Source of the DNA: Corynebacterium efficiens YS-314
GTDB lineage: Bacteria; Actinomycetota; Actinomycetes; Mycobacteriales; Mycobacteriaceae
DNA: 64,000 bases
NCBI RefSeq assembly: GCF_000011305.1
Contig: NC_004369.1
Span: 2,418,001-2,482,000 of the forward strand
Direction of reading: 5' to 3'
Every line of letters starts with the position of its first letter. Positions within the stretch are counted from its first letter, which is position 1. Made by a program: the position numbers and the translations under genes. Below the pieces are notes generated by a model. The model made no database searches and was not told the DNA's origin. It saw only the letters and a program-made list of their open reading frames with translations. This document shows positions 20,265 through 29,362 of this stretch, one piece after another.

Positions 20265-21007
20265 TAGTTAGACACCGTCCTGTTCTCGATACCGGTTTCC
20301 TGTGGGCCGACATGGACCACACGGTTGACGTAGATACCCGGGAGGTGCACCTCATCGGGGTCAAGGTCATCGACCAGGTGCTCGACCTGTGCGATGGTGA
20401 TCTTGCCGCTCATCGCGGCATCAGGGTTGAAGTTGCGGGCGGTCTTGCGGAAGACCAGGTTGCCGAAGCGGTCGGCCTTGTGGGCGTGGACCAGGGCGAA
20501 ATCAGCGCGGATGCCCTCCTCCATGACGTAGAGCTGCCCGTTGAATTCACGGGTCTCCTTCGGCTTGGAGTAGATCTCCACGGAGCCATCCTTGTTGTAA
20601 CGCTGGGGCAGGCCACCCTCGGCGACCTGGGTGCCCACACCGGCGGTGGTGTAGAAAGCCGGGATACCCGCGCCACCGGCGCGCATGCGCTCGGCGAGGG
20701 TGCCCTGGGGGGTGAACTCGACGGTGAGCTCACCCTCGAGGTAGCGGCGTGCGTACTCCTTGTTGGAGCCGATGTAGGAGCCGATGGTTTTAACGATCCG
20801 GCCATCCTCCAGCAGCAGTCCGAGTCCCTGGCCGTCGGTGCCGCAGTTGTTGGAGATGATGGTCAGTTCACCGGCGCCCTGTTCACGCAGTGCGTTGATG
20901 AGCAGGGTGGGGATACCGACGAGGCCGAATCCGCCGACGGCGATGGAGGCGCCGTCCGGGATATCGGCCACGGCTTCAGCAGTGGATGAAAAGGTCTTGT
21001 CAATCAT
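20264..21007 (-). CDS. pcaI: 3-oxoadipate CoA-transferase subunit A
   Basis: Alpha subunit of 247 residues beginning [13 protein letters not shown]. The glycine-rich CoA-binding region ([20 protein letters not shown]) and [16 protein letters not shown], written here as [16 protein letters not shown], are present. The ATG at 21007 is preferred over 21016 because of the adjacent GGAC and the match to relatives; the longer frame to 21112 crosses the pcaR promoter. It forms an operon with pcaJ and is divergent from pcaR. Confidence 0.93.
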   Translation of the reverse strand: MIDKTFSSTAEAVADIPDGASIAVGGFGLVGIPTLLINALREQGAGELTIISNNCGTDGQGLGLLLEDGRIVKTIGSYIGSNKEYARRYLEGELTVEFTPQGTLAERMRAGGAGIPAFYTTAGVGTQVAEGGLPQRYNKDGSVEIYSKPKETREFNGQLYVMEEGIRADFALVHAHKADRFGNLVFRKTARNFNPDAAMSGKITIAQVEHLVDDLDPDEVHLPGIYVNRVVHVGPQETGIENRTVSN

Positions 21008-21046
21008 GCGGTCCATGCTATCGTAATGTTCATCCAATGCACAAGA

Positions 21047-21061
21047 GTTCGCTGAGCGAAC
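21047..21061. promoter_or_regulatory. Perfect palindrome, candidate PcaR operator (pcaI/pcaR)
   Basis: GTTCGCTGAGCGAAC is a 7+7 dyad around one central base, placed in the short gap between divergent pcaI and pcaR. IclR regulators commonly bind such sites. Close variants occur upstream of pcaH and between catA and benA. Confidence 0.65.
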
Positions 21062-21078
21062 AAAAAGGAGTTGATCGA

Positions 21079-21846
21079 ATGATCCAAACCTCCCCGGATT
21101 TCGTGCAGTCATTTGCCCGAGGACTATCCGTGATCCGCAGTTTCAGCGCGGATTCCCCATCCCAATCCCTCTCCGAGGTTGCCACCGCCACCGGACTCTC
21201 CCGGGCGACGGCACGCCGTTTCCTCCACACCCTGGTAGATCTCGGCTACGCCGTCACCAACGGCACACAGTTCCAGCTCACCCCCCGTGTGCTGGAACTG
21301 GGCACCAGTTATCTCTCCGCGCTGACCCTACCTGCCATCGCCCAGCCCCGCCTGGAGGCACTCTCGCGTGAGGTCGGTGAATCCAGTTCCATGTCGGTGC
21401 TGGACGGCACCGACATCATCTACGTCTCCCGCGTGCCGGTCAGGCGTATCATGACGGTATCGATCACCCTGGGCACCCGGTTCCCGGCCTATGCCACCTC
21501 GATGGGGCGCGTGCTGCTGGCGGGACTCGACCCAGAGGAGATGGAATCCATCCTCACCCGGACACCGCCGGTCCAGCTGACCGCCCGGGCACTGTCGCCG
21601 GAGATGATCCGGGATGAGATCGAGGCGACCCGCCAACGCGGGTGGTCACTGGTGGATCAGGAACTCGAACCTGGTCTGCGGTCACTGGCGGCACCGGTGA
21701 CCAACGCCCACGGCGAGGTGGTCGCGGCGATCAACATCTCCACCCAGTCGGCCTCCAACTCCGTGGAGGATGTCCGCCGGGAGTTCCTGCCCCACCTGCT
21801 GGACACCGCGCGGGCCATCTCCGCGGACCTGGCTGCCACCATCTAG
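21079..21846 (+). CDS. pcaR: IclR-family regulator of the pca genes
   Basis: Protein of 255 residues. An N-terminal winged helix (SFARGLSVIRSFSA, SLSEVATATGLSRATARRFL) and a C-terminal effector domain (TRFPAYATSMGRVLLAGLD, then GWSLVDQELEPGLRSLAAPV) are typical of PcaR/PobR-type IclR proteins. The ATG at 21079 has AAAAAGGAG upstream. The ribosome-binding site lies just after a palindrome that is probably its own operator, implying autoregulation together with pcaIJ. Confidence 0.93.
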   Translation: MIQTSPDFVQSFARGLSVIRSFSADSPSQSLSEVATATGLSRATARRFLHTLVDLGYAVTNGTQFQLTPRVLELGTSYLSALTLPAIAQPRLEALSREVGESSSMSVLDGTDIIYVSRVPVRRIMTVSITLGTRFPAYATSMGRVLLAGLDPEEMESILTRTPPVQLTARALSPEMIRDEIEATRQRGWSLVDQELEPGLRSLAAPVTNAHGEVVAAINISTQSASNSVEDVRREFLPHLLDTARAISADLAATI

Positions 21847-21903
21847 ACCAGCCGGGCCGTCCAGAACAACCAGACAACACAAACCTGTAAGGATGCTTTT
21901 TTC

Positions 21904-23124
21904 ATGAATCCCCAAGATATTGTCATCTGCTCCCCGTTGCGCACCCCCGTGGGCCGTTACGGTGGTGTCTTCACCGGAGTCCCGGTCCAGGAACTGGCCA
22001 CCGCGGTGGTAAATGCCATCGTGGACAAGACCGGCCTAACCGGTGACGATGTGGATGACCTGATCCTCGGCCAGGGCTCCCCCAACGGTTCCGCCCCGGC
22101 ACTGGGTCGCGTGGTGGCGCTGGATTCCAAGCTGGGCCAGAACGTCCCCGGTCTGCAGTTGGACCGCCGCTGTGGCTCCGGTCTGCAGGCGATCGTCACC
22201 GCCGGCGCGCACATCTCCGCCGGCGCCGCCGACCTGATCATCGCCGGCGGTGCGGAGTCCATGAGCCGCACCGAGTACACCGTCTCCGGTGACATCCGCT
22301 GGGGCGTCAAGGGCGGCGACATGCAGCTGCGTGACCGTCTCTCCGAGGCACGTGAGACCGCCGGTGGCCGCAACCACCCGATCCCCGGTGGCATGATCGA
22401 GACCGCCGAGAACCTCCGCCGCGAGTACAACATCCCGCGCGAGACCCAGGACCAGATGGCCGCCGCCTCCCAGCAGCGCGCCGGTGCCGCACAGGAAAAC
22501 GGCCTCTTCGCCGATGAGATCGTGCCGATCACCATCCCGCAGCGCAAGGGCGACCCGATTGTCATCGATCAGGATGAGCACCCGCGGCCTGATACCACCG
22601 TCGAGAAGCTCGCCAAGCTGCGTCCCGTCATGGGACGCCAGGACGAGGACGCGACCGTCACCGCCGGCAACGCCTCCGGCCAGAACGACGGCGCCGCCGC
22701 CGTCGTGGTGACCACCCGCGCCAAGGCCGAGGAGCTCGGCCTGACCCCCATGATCCGCCTCGCCGGCTGGGCCCTGGCCGCCGTGCCCCCGGAGACCATG
22801 GGCATCGGCCCCGTCCCCGCCACCCGCAAGGTCCTCGACCGCCTCGGCCTGACCCTCGACGACATCGGATCCATCGAACTCAACGAGGCCTTCGCCGCCC
22901 AGGCCCTGGCCGTGCTCGATGAATGGGGCATCACCTGGGAGGATGAGCGCCTCAACCCACTGGGGTCCGGCATCTCCCTGGGCCACCCCGTCGGCGCGAC
23001 CGGTGCCCGCATGGTGGTCACCCTCGCCCACCGCATGCAGCGCGAGGACACCCGTTACGGCCTGTGCACCATGTGCATCGGTGGCGGACAGGGCCTGGCA
23101 GCAGTCTTTGAGAAGGAGAACTAA
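21904..23124 (+). CDS. pcaF: 3-oxoadipyl-CoA thiolase
   Basis: Cleaves 3-oxoadipyl-CoA to succinyl-CoA and acetyl-CoA. The 406-residue thiolase has the nucleophilic cysteine in LDRRCGSGLQAI, GQNDGAAAVVV, the histidine in GISLGHPVGATGARM and the C-terminal cysteine motif LCTMCIGGGQGLA. The ATG at 21904 follows AAGGA. It is the first gene of the pcaF-pcaD-pcaO run. Confidence 0.95.
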   Translation: MNPQDIVICSPLRTPVGRYGGVFTGVPVQELATAVVNAIVDKTGLTGDDVDDLILGQGSPNGSAPALGRVVALDSKLGQNVPGLQLDRRCGSGLQAIVTAGAHISAGAADLIIAGGAESMSRTEYTVSGDIRWGVKGGDMQLRDRLSEARETAGGRNHPIPGGMIETAENLRREYNIPRETQDQMAAASQQRAGAAQENGLFADEIVPITIPQRKGDPIVIDQDEHPRPDTTVEKLAKLRPVMGRQDEDATVTAGNASGQNDGAAAVVVTTRAKAEELGLTPMIRLAGWALAAVPPETMGIGPVPATRKVLDRLGLTLDDIGSIELNEAFAAQALAVLDEWGITWEDERLNPLGSGISLGHPVGATGARMVVTLAHRMQREDTRYGLCTMCIGGGQGLAAVFEKEN

Positions 23125-23126
23125 AC

Positions 23127-23885
23127 ATGACCATCCTGCACCACGTCGCCTATGGCGAAGATAACGACAAGACTCTGGTATTCATCGGTTCCCTGGGGTC
23201 CACCACCGCCATGTGGGTGCCGCAGCTGGACGCCCTGCACAAGGACTTCCACGTCATCGCCGTCGACCACCGCGGACACGGCAGCTCCCCCCTGGTCAAC
23301 GTCACCCCCACCGTCGCCGACCTGGCCACCGATGTCCTGGAAACCCTCGACTCGCTGGGTGTGGAGAAGTTCGGTGTGATCGGCCTGTCCCTGGGCGGCG
23401 CCGTGGCCCAGTACCTGGCCGCCACCTCCGACCGCGTCACCGCCGCCGCCTTCCTGTGCACCGCCGCGAAGTTCGGTGAGCCACAGGGCTGGTACGACCG
23501 CGCCGCCGCCACCCGGGAGAACGGCACGGCGTCGCTGTCCCAGGCCGTCATCGAGCGGTGGTTCTCCCCGGGGTGGCTCGAGGCCCACCCCGCGTCGAAG
23601 GAGAACTACGAGCACATGATCATCGACACCCCCGCGGAAGGTTACGCCCTGGCCTGTGAGGCCCTGGCCACCTGGGACTTCACCGACCGTCTCGGTGAGA
23701 TCACCGTTCCGGTGCTCACCATCGCCGGTGCCGATGACCCCTCCACCCCGCCGGAGACCCTGCAGATCATCGCCGATGGTGTCTCAGGCCCCGGCACCGC
23801 CGAGGTCCTCTCCCCCGGCGCGCACGTGCCCACCCTCGAGCGCCCGGAGGAGGTCAACGCGCTGCTGGCCGCTCATTTCAGGTAA
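23127..23885 (+). CDS. pcaD: 3-oxoadipate enol-lactone hydrolase
   Basis: Alpha/beta hydrolase of 252 residues that opens 3-oxoadipate enol-lactone, the point where the catechol and protocatechuate branches meet. Nucleophile elbow GLSLGGAVAQ, oxyanion segment GSLGSTTAMW and a C-terminal histidine in SPGAHVPTLERPEEVN are in place. The acidic residue is in AGADDPSTPPE. It starts two bases after the pcaF stop. Confidence 0.94.
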   Translation: MTILHHVAYGEDNDKTLVFIGSLGSTTAMWVPQLDALHKDFHVIAVDHRGHGSSPLVNVTPTVADLATDVLETLDSLGVEKFGVIGLSLGGAVAQYLAATSDRVTAAAFLCTAAKFGEPQGWYDRAAATRENGTASLSQAVIERWFSPGWLEAHPASKENYEHMIIDTPAEGYALACEALATWDFTDRLGEITVPVLTIAGADDPSTPPETLQIIADGVSGPGTAEVLSPGAHVPTLERPEEVNALLAAHFR

Positions 23886-23917
23886 TCCAGTTCCATAGTT
23901 GGGAAAATAGTTAGGAA

Positions 23918-26113
23918 GTGCCCCAGTTCATGCTCACCACCGGTCTCCTCCCCAGGCGTCTTCTGCTGCGGCAGCGGATCCTGGCGGACATCGCGTCCTC
24001 GGATCGCAGTCGCTTCATCCTGGTGACGGGCCCGGCCGGGGTGAACAGGGAGCATTTCACCCGGGAGCTGGCCCGGCAGTTGACCGAGCACCAGGTGCTC
24101 ACGCTGCCCTCGCTGTCGGGTTTCACCCCTCCGACCACGCCGACGGTGATCGTCGCGGACCATGTGGACCGCGCCACCAACCTCGACGAGGTCCTGGCTG
24201 TCGTCCACGATCCGGACACCCCGCAGGTGATCATCCTCGGCACCTCGACGCGTCGGCTGGCTGAGGCCACCGATGTGGTGCCCCTGCCGCCGTTGACGGT
24301 GGATGAGGTCTACGAGCTGGTGCTGCAGCTGGTGGGGCGCTGCACGCCGGTCACCGCCCACCGCCTCCACGACACCTCCGGGGGTCTGTCCGATCTGGTC
24401 CGGGAGCTTGTCGACGCCGCCCCCCTCGACCACTGGTCCCAGGACGAACCGGCCATCATCATCCCCGAGCACTGGGAACGACACACCGGGGAAGTGCTGC
24501 AGGTCGTGGCCTCCTACCCCCTGGACGGCGCCCCACTCGGTGAGCTCCCCGACCATCTCGCTGCCGAACTGGATGAGCAGGTGGCGGCGGGACGGCTCGT
24601 TGTGCACTCCGACCATGTCCGTTTCCCCCGGCCGGAGGTCCGCGCCGCGGTCCGGTCCGCCACCCCACCGGGTGTGGCCCGTCAGCTCTCCCACCACCTG
24701 GATACCAGCGGGTGGCGCACCTCGGAGGCCGTGGTGGATGAGCACATCGCCCGGGGTAATCTCCACCTGGCCCGGATCCACGCCCACCATCTGCCCGGTG
24801 ACCGCGCCGAGCTGCGCCTGTATGCGGGGCAGTCCCGTGCCACCGCACAGCTTCTCGACGGCTGCCCTCCCTCACTGCTGACCGCCATGCACAGCGTGGC
24901 GCGCTGGGATCCCCGGGGAATTCGGGAGTTCGCCACCCATGGCGGTTCCCACGATGCCGCGACCTTCGGTCTGCTTGCCGACGCCCTGGAACACGGCACC
25001 AGGCCACGCGTCGGCGCACTCCCCACACCTGAGACCGCCACGGGCCAGCAGCTGCGTGATTTCATCACCGGATGGCTGTCCCTGGTCTATGACGATCCCA
25101 CCCAGGCCAGACAACTCCTGTCCCGCCGACGGCACGGCGATTCCGAACTCATCGGACTGTGGCAGTCCGCCTTCCTCGCGCGTGCCCACTATGTGCTCGG
25201 TGAGTTCCCCCAGGCCGCCGCGGTGGTCGAACGGGGCCTGGCCACCGGCGACCGCACCGGCACCCCACTCCTGGAGCCGGTGCTGTTGTGGACCGGCGCG
25301 CAGGTGGCCGCACTGAGTGGGCAGGAAAACCTGTCACGGCACTACCTGTCCAGGATCGCGGTGCCCGGTGATGCCTTCATGATCCAGAAACTACCCGCCG
25401 CAATGGGCCGGATGATCGTGGCCGCCATGGTCTATGACACCCGGACCGCCGCAACAGCCGGTGACAACCTGGCCTCCATCGTCTACGACACCGACACCCA
25501 ACAACCCGGTTTCTGGGCCTGGGAGGACATGTACGCCCTGTCCCTGATCCGGTCGGGGCGCGTGGACACCGCGGCACTGGTGATGGAGGAGAGTGCGCAG
25601 CGCCAGCAGGACTCCGGGATCCTGTCGCTGCGGGCCCGCAACCTGGTGCCCTCCGCGATCATCGAGATCCAGCGCGGTGCCGCCGCCCGGGGTGTGAAGA
25701 TGCTGTCCGAGGCTGTCGATGCGATCACCTCGGTGACCATGCCCGCCTATGAGGCCCGCATCCTCTTCGAATTCGGGCTGGTGCTGCGCCGGATGGGCAG
25801 GCGCAGTCAGGCCGCCGAGATGTTCACCCGCGCCGAGGAGGTCTTCACCGCCATGGGCGCGGTCACCATGGCCGCACGCTGCGCCGGTGAGCGCCGGGTC
25901 AGTGGTCTCGGTGGCAGCCGCCGCTCCCCGCAGGGACTGACCCCGCAGGAGGAACAGATCACCGCCCTGGTGGTCGAGGGTGCCAGTAATGCCGAGGTGG
26001 CCCGGGAACTTTCCCTGTCCACCAAGACCGTGGAGTACCACCTCACACGCGTGTACAAGAAGTTCGGCGTCAATGGGCGTGCGGCCCTGGGCACGGCACT
26101 GGAGGCCATCTAG
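23918..26113 (+). CDS. pcaO: Large LuxR-type (LAL) regulator of protocatechuate genes
   Basis: Protein of 731 residues. The C-terminal LuxR HTH is clear (GLTPQEEQITALVVEGASNA, then STKTVEYHLTRVYKKFG). The N-terminal NTPase-like region is degenerate: the Walker A equivalent VTGPAGVNREHF lacks the lysine, and Walker B reads PTVIVADHVDRA. The middle is helical and TPR-like. It is clearly paralogous to BenR in this window (compare LLEPVLLWTGAQVAAL with FLEPLLLWTGATVATA). The start GTG at 23918 is uncertain; ATG 23930 is possible. PcaO of C. glutamicum activates pcaHG, and the same role is inferred here. Confidence 0.9.
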   Translation: MPQFMLTTGLLPRRLLLRQRILADIASSDRSRFILVTGPAGVNREHFTRELARQLTEHQVLTLPSLSGFTPPTTPTVIVADHVDRATNLDEVLAVVHDPDTPQVIILGTSTRRLAEATDVVPLPPLTVDEVYELVLQLVGRCTPVTAHRLHDTSGGLSDLVRELVDAAPLDHWSQDEPAIIIPEHWERHTGEVLQVVASYPLDGAPLGELPDHLAAELDEQVAAGRLVVHSDHVRFPRPEVRAAVRSATPPGVARQLSHHLDTSGWRTSEAVVDEHIARGNLHLARIHAHHLPGDRAELRLYAGQSRATAQLLDGCPPSLLTAMHSVARWDPRGIREFATHGGSHDAATFGLLADALEHGTRPRVGALPTPETATGQQLRDFITGWLSLVYDDPTQARQLLSRRRHGDSELIGLWQSAFLARAHYVLGEFPQAAAVVERGLATGDRTGTPLLEPVLLWTGAQVAALSGQENLSRHYLSRIAVPGDAFMIQKLPAAMGRMIVAAMVYDTRTAATAGDNLASIVYDTDTQQPGFWAWEDMYALSLIRSGRVDTAALVMEESAQRQQDSGILSLRARNLVPSAIIEIQRGAAARGVKMLSEAVDAITSVTMPAYEARILFEFGLVLRRMGRRSQAAEMFTRAEEVFTAMGAVTMAARCAGERRVSGLGGSRRSPQGLTPQEEQITALVVEGASNAEVARELSLSTKTVEYHLTRVYKKFGVNGRAALGTALEAI

Positions 26114-26190
26114 GATCCCGACACACCGGCGCTCCCGGGGAGCATCGGTGTCGAAAAAGTCGAAGGCCAACCCCCGCCGACACGCGATTA

Positions 26191-26231
26191 TTTCGACACA
26201 ACCCCTCCCCCATGGCCCGGTTGTGTCGAAA
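26191..26231. terminator. Inverted repeat between convergent pcaO and pcaC
   Basis: A 13-bp perfect stem (26191-26203 with 26219-26231). The right arm belongs to GTGTCGAAAAAGTC (26223-26236), which also occurs at 26148-26161, where it can pair with CGACACACCG near 26120. Two related hairpins therefore sit in tandem. U-tracts are weak, so termination is inferred. Confidence 0.6.
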
Positions 26232-26241
26232 AAGTCAGGCG

Positions 26242-26640
26242 TTACTTGCCCCCGAGCTCCTCAACGGCATCATTGAGCAACTTGAAACCGTGGTTGGAAT
26301 TGGGCACACCGGCGTAGATGGCGGTGTGCAGCAGGGTCTCACCGATGGTCTCGGAATCCACCCCGGCGCGCAGTGCCGCGCGGATGTGCATGTCCAATTC
26401 ACCGTGGTTGCCCACGGCGGTGAGGATGGCGATGGTCAGCAGACGGCGCTGGGTATGGTCCAGTCCCTCACGTTCCCAGACATCCCCCCAGGCGGTGCGG
26501 GTGATGAAATCCTGGAACGGCCGGGTGACCTCGGTCTGTTTCTCCAGCGCGGCATCGACGTGGGCGTCCCCGAGGACGGCGCGGCGGTTTTTCATCCCGG
26601 TCTCGTAGGCGGCCTCGCGGCCCTGGTCATACAGGCTCAT
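26242..26640 (-). CDS. pcaC: 4-carboxymuconolactone decarboxylase
   Basis: Converts 4-carboxymuconolactone to 3-oxoadipate enol-lactone. The 132-residue protein matches stand-alone PcaC, with DFITRTAWGDVWEREGLD and the LTIAILTAVGNHGELDMHIR core containing the functional histidine region. Unlike the AhpD relative at 3568, it has no CxxC motif. It is the last gene of the pcaHGBC operon, three bases after pcaB. Confidence 0.95.
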   Translation of the reverse strand: MSLYDQGREAAYETGMKNRRAVLGDAHVDAALEKQTEVTRPFQDFITRTAWGDVWEREGLDHTQRRLLTIAILTAVGNHGELDMHIRAALRAGVDSETIGETLLHTAIYAGVPNSNHGFKLLNDAVEELGGK

Positions 26641-26643
26641 CGG

Positions 26644-27750
26644 TTATTTCCCTTCGTAGAGTTCAAGTACCCGGTCGGCGATCTCCGGGGCGTGGCCGAC
26701 ATCCAGGCCGGTCAGGTGTTCACGCATGCGGCCGGTGTCCACCACGATGCCATCGATGCTGCGTCGGCATCTGCCGACGGCGGATGCGGTGGCGGCGGCG
26801 AGTTCCCGGATGGTCTGCCATTCAGCATGCCAGCTTCCCGTGCCGCGCTGGAGGCGGCAGTCGAGGGCATCGAAAAGCGTCGCCAGGAGGCCGGGGACGC
26901 GGCGGGCATAACCGTCGCAGGCGATCGCCGCCGCCGGGTTCGCCTTGTGGGGCATGGCGGAGCTGCCGCCGGGTTGTGCCTCGCGCAGTTCGCTGATCTC
27001 CGAGGCGGAGAGGAAGATGACATCACCGGCGATCTTGCGGACCGCGCCGGCTGCGGTGGCCAGGGCTGCGGCGATGGTGGTGACCGGGATACGGTCGCTG
27101 TGCCAGACCAGGCCTGAATTGTGCAACCCGAGTTCCGCGGCCAGCTCATCTTGGATGGCGAACCCGTGCGGGTGGGTGGCGGTCATCGTACCGGCGGCAC
27201 CGCCGTAGGAGACCTCGAAGCGGAGCTCCTGCAGGGCAGCCCTGGAGCGCAGGACGGCCTGGAGCCACCCCGCGGTGATGCACCCGACGGTGGTGGGCAC
27301 GGCCTGCTGCCCGAGTGTGTGCGCCATCATCGGGGTGTCACGGTGCGTGCGGGTCAGTTCCGCCAGTAGTTCCGCCAGTTCTCCCAGGTCCGCGATGATC
27401 TCCCCGGTGGCGTCCCTCAGGCACAGCATGAGGGAGGTGTCGATGATGTCCTGGCTGGTCGCGCCCGGGTGGATCCCGGTGGGATCAATGGCTTTCAGGG
27501 CCTTGACCACCGGGATGGTGGGGTTCGCCCCCTCCGCCGACTGTCGCGAGATCTCCTCGAGGTCGGGCTGGTAGTTCCGGATGGTCTCCACCGCCGTGGC
27601 GGCCTCGGCATCACTGAGAGCCCCGGCCCGGGCCGCAGCCACCGACAATGCTGCTTCGACGGTGAACAGACCGGTCAGGAAGGCCTCGTCGGAGAGGTGT
27701 CGGTGCGCGGCGGATTCGCCGGCGAGATCGGAGTAGAGGGAGCGGGTCAT
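26644..27750 (-). CDS. pcaB: 3-carboxy-cis,cis-muconate cycloisomerase
   Basis: Fumarase/aspartase-superfamily enzyme that lactonises 3-carboxymuconate. The family signature GGSSAMPHKANPAAAI is intact and HPGATSQDIIDTSLM is the second conserved region. The start at 27750 (MTRSLYSDLAGE) gives 368 residues; the frame upstream overlaps pcaG and has no similarity. The protein is somewhat shorter than 450-residue proteobacterial PcaB, as is common in actinobacteria. Confidence 0.94.
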   Translation of the reverse strand: MTRSLYSDLAGESAAHRHLSDEAFLTGLFTVEAALSVAAARAGALSDAEAATAVETIRNYQPDLEEISRQSAEGANPTIPVVKALKAIDPTGIHPGATSQDIIDTSLMLCLRDATGEIIADLGELAELLAELTRTHRDTPMMAHTLGQQAVPTTVGCITAGWLQAVLRSRAALQELRFEVSYGGAAGTMTATHPHGFAIQDELAAELGLHNSGLVWHSDRIPVTTIAAALATAAGAVRKIAGDVIFLSASEISELREAQPGGSSAMPHKANPAAAIACDGYARRVPGLLATLFDALDCRLQRGTGSWHAEWQTIRELAAATASAVGRCRRSIDGIVVDTGRMREHLTGLDVGHAPEIADRVLELYEGK

Positions 27751-27787
27751 CGGGTCGGTGGTCTCCTGGGAGCCTAGAGTACGGATC

Positions 27788-28402
27788 CTACAGGGCGAAG
27801 AACGGGGTCTCGCCCTGTTCGGACTGGACGGTGATATCGAAACGGTAGCCGTTGTCCGTTGCGGTGGCGACCAGCAGGTCGCGGCGATCATCCGGCACGG
27901 CGCTCAGCACCGGGTCGGCGCTGAGATCGGCATCCGGGAGGTAGGCGCGGGTGTAGAGACGCTCCAGCATGCCACGGGCGAACACGCCGACCTTGAAGTG
28001 GGGGGCCTCGTCGCCCACCGCACCCGGGGTCAGGGTGGTGAAGGTGGCGGCACCGTTGGCATCCGCCATGGCGCGACCGAGTCCACGGAAACCGTCGACG
28101 GTGGCCGGGGTGGTGCGGTTGGGGTCCAGGTCGGAGTTATGCACCCCGTCGGGGCCTGCCTGCCAGATCTCGAACATGGCATCCGCGATGGGATCGCCGT
28201 TACCGTCAACCACGGTGATCTCGAGTTCGATCGCGCCCTCGGTGCCCGGTTCGACCATGAGGTGGGAATCCTCGAGGCTCAGGCCGATGTGGACATAGGG
28301 GCCGACGGTCTGGGACGGGGTGATGCCGAACTCGGCCTCATCCTGGTCGGTGATGGTGGACTGCTCGTAACGGAACTCGCCGTTCTTCCCGGTGTCAATC
28401 AT
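27788..28402 (-). CDS. pcaG: Protocatechuate 3,4-dioxygenase alpha subunit
   Basis: Intradiol dioxygenase subunit of 204 residues. It has FGITPSQTVGPYVHIGL at the start and the core fold segment ITVVDGNGDPIADAMFEIWQ. The alpha subunit does not supply the iron ligands. It is 36 bp downstream of pcaH with a plausible AGGA site, in the pcaHGBC operon. Confidence 0.96.
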   Translation of the reverse strand: MIDTGKNGEFRYEQSTITDQDEAEFGITPSQTVGPYVHIGLSLEDSHLMVEPGTEGAIELEITVVDGNGDPIADAMFEIWQAGPDGVHNSDLDPNRTTPATVDGFRGLGRAMADANGAATFTTLTPGAVGDEAPHFKVGVFARGMLERLYTRAYLPDADLSADPVLSAVPDDRRDLLVATATDNGYRFDITVQSEQGETPFFAL

Positions 28403-28438
28403 TGCGGTGATTCCTGTTTCTGTTGAAAGGGGCGGCTG

Positions 28439-29131
28439 CTATTCGAAGGGGGTGGCGTTGCGGCCACGCAGGACGATGTCGAACTTGTATCCCAGGGCGA
28501 AGTTCTCGCGGGTCTCGTCGTAGTCGAAGACGGCGATCATGCGTTCGCGGGCGCCCTTGGGCACGGCGTTGTAGATCGGGTCCTGGAAGAACAGGGGATC
28601 ATTCGGGAAGTACATCTGGGTGACCAGGCGTTCGGTGAACTGGCGGCCGTACAGGGAGAAATGGATGTGCGCCGGACGCCAGGCGTTGTGGTGGTTGCCC
28701 CACGGGTAGTTGCCCGGCATGACGGTGTAGAAGCTGTAGTGGCCGTCCTTGTCGGTCAGGGTGCGGGCCACACCGTTGAAGTGCGGGTCCAGGGGGGCTG
28801 GCCAGGAGTCGTTCTTGTGACGGTAGCGTCCGGCGGCGTTGGCCTGCCAGGCCTCCACGAGGGTGTGGGGCACCGGCTTGCCGTCGAAGCCGAGGACGCG
28901 TCCGTGGACGAAGATGCGCTGGCCGATGGCCTCGCCACCGTTGACCTTGGTCATGTCATTGTCGATGCCGCCGAGGTCACGATCACCGAAGACCGGCCCG
29001 GTGGACTCACCCAGGCGGTCCGGGATCATGATGAGATCGTTGCTGGGGTTGCGCTTGATGGTGGTGCGGTATTCGGGGAAGTGCAGGGGGGCGTACTGCC
29101 CGGCCGTCGGCGCGAAGTGTGGAATCTCCAT
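28439..29131 (-). CDS. pcaH: Protocatechuate 3,4-dioxygenase beta subunit
   Basis: Iron-bearing subunit of 230 residues that cleaves protocatechuate to 3-carboxy-cis,cis-muconate. The intradiol pattern is clear in VEAWQANAAGRYRHKNDSWP, and ligand residues lie in FYTVMPGNYPWGN and AWRPAHIHFSLYG (Tyr, His-X-His). It is the first gene of the operon pcaHGBC. The upstream region carries a copy of the recurrent operator at 29199-29213. Confidence 0.96.
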   Translation of the reverse strand: MEIPHFAPTAGQYAPLHFPEYRTTIKRNPSNDLIMIPDRLGESTGPVFGDRDLGGIDNDMTKVNGGEAIGQRIFVHGRVLGFDGKPVPHTLVEAWQANAAGRYRHKNDSWPAPLDPHFNGVARTLTDKDGHYSFYTVMPGNYPWGNHHNAWRPAHIHFSLYGRQFTERLVTQMYFPNDPLFFQDPIYNAVPKGARERMIAVFDYDETRENFALGYKFDIVLRGRNATPFE

Positions 29132-29198
29132 TACGGGGGCCTTTCTTATCCAGTGATGTAGATCTCAAAGTAGAGAGTTTCCACAGCACAGACAAGGA

Positions 29199-29213
29199 GT
29201 TCGCAGAGCGGAC
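29199..29213. promoter_or_regulatory. Candidate PcaR-type operator upstream of pcaH
   Basis: GTTCGCAGAGCGGAC differs at two positions from the palindrome in the pcaI/pcaR gap (21047-21061). It lies about 70-80 bp upstream of the pcaH start codon, in promoter territory. Confidence 0.6.
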
Positions 29214-29306
29214 AGATGGGCGCAGGGGCGTGGGGTGACCACCAGCAGCTTTGGGGGTACCAAGGGGTTAACTAGGGGTGTGCATAAGGGTTTAGGGTAA
29301 AGATAA

Positions 29307-29341
29307 GGGGAGGTGTCACCACCGGGTGGTGACACCTCCCC
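29307..29341 (-). terminator. Terminator downstream of catC
   Basis: A very strong GC-rich palindrome of 17-bp arms (29307-29323 with 29325-29341) lies just past the catC stop. On the minus strand it is followed by a T-rich stretch, so it probably ends the catABC transcript before the pcaH promoter. Confidence 0.82.
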
Positions 29342-29362
29342 CTTAATGATCCCGTGCGACAA

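Noticed and set aside
29165..29362. Short minus-strand frame upstream of pcaH
   Set aside because: It spans the catC terminator and the pcaH promoter and has no protein-like pattern.
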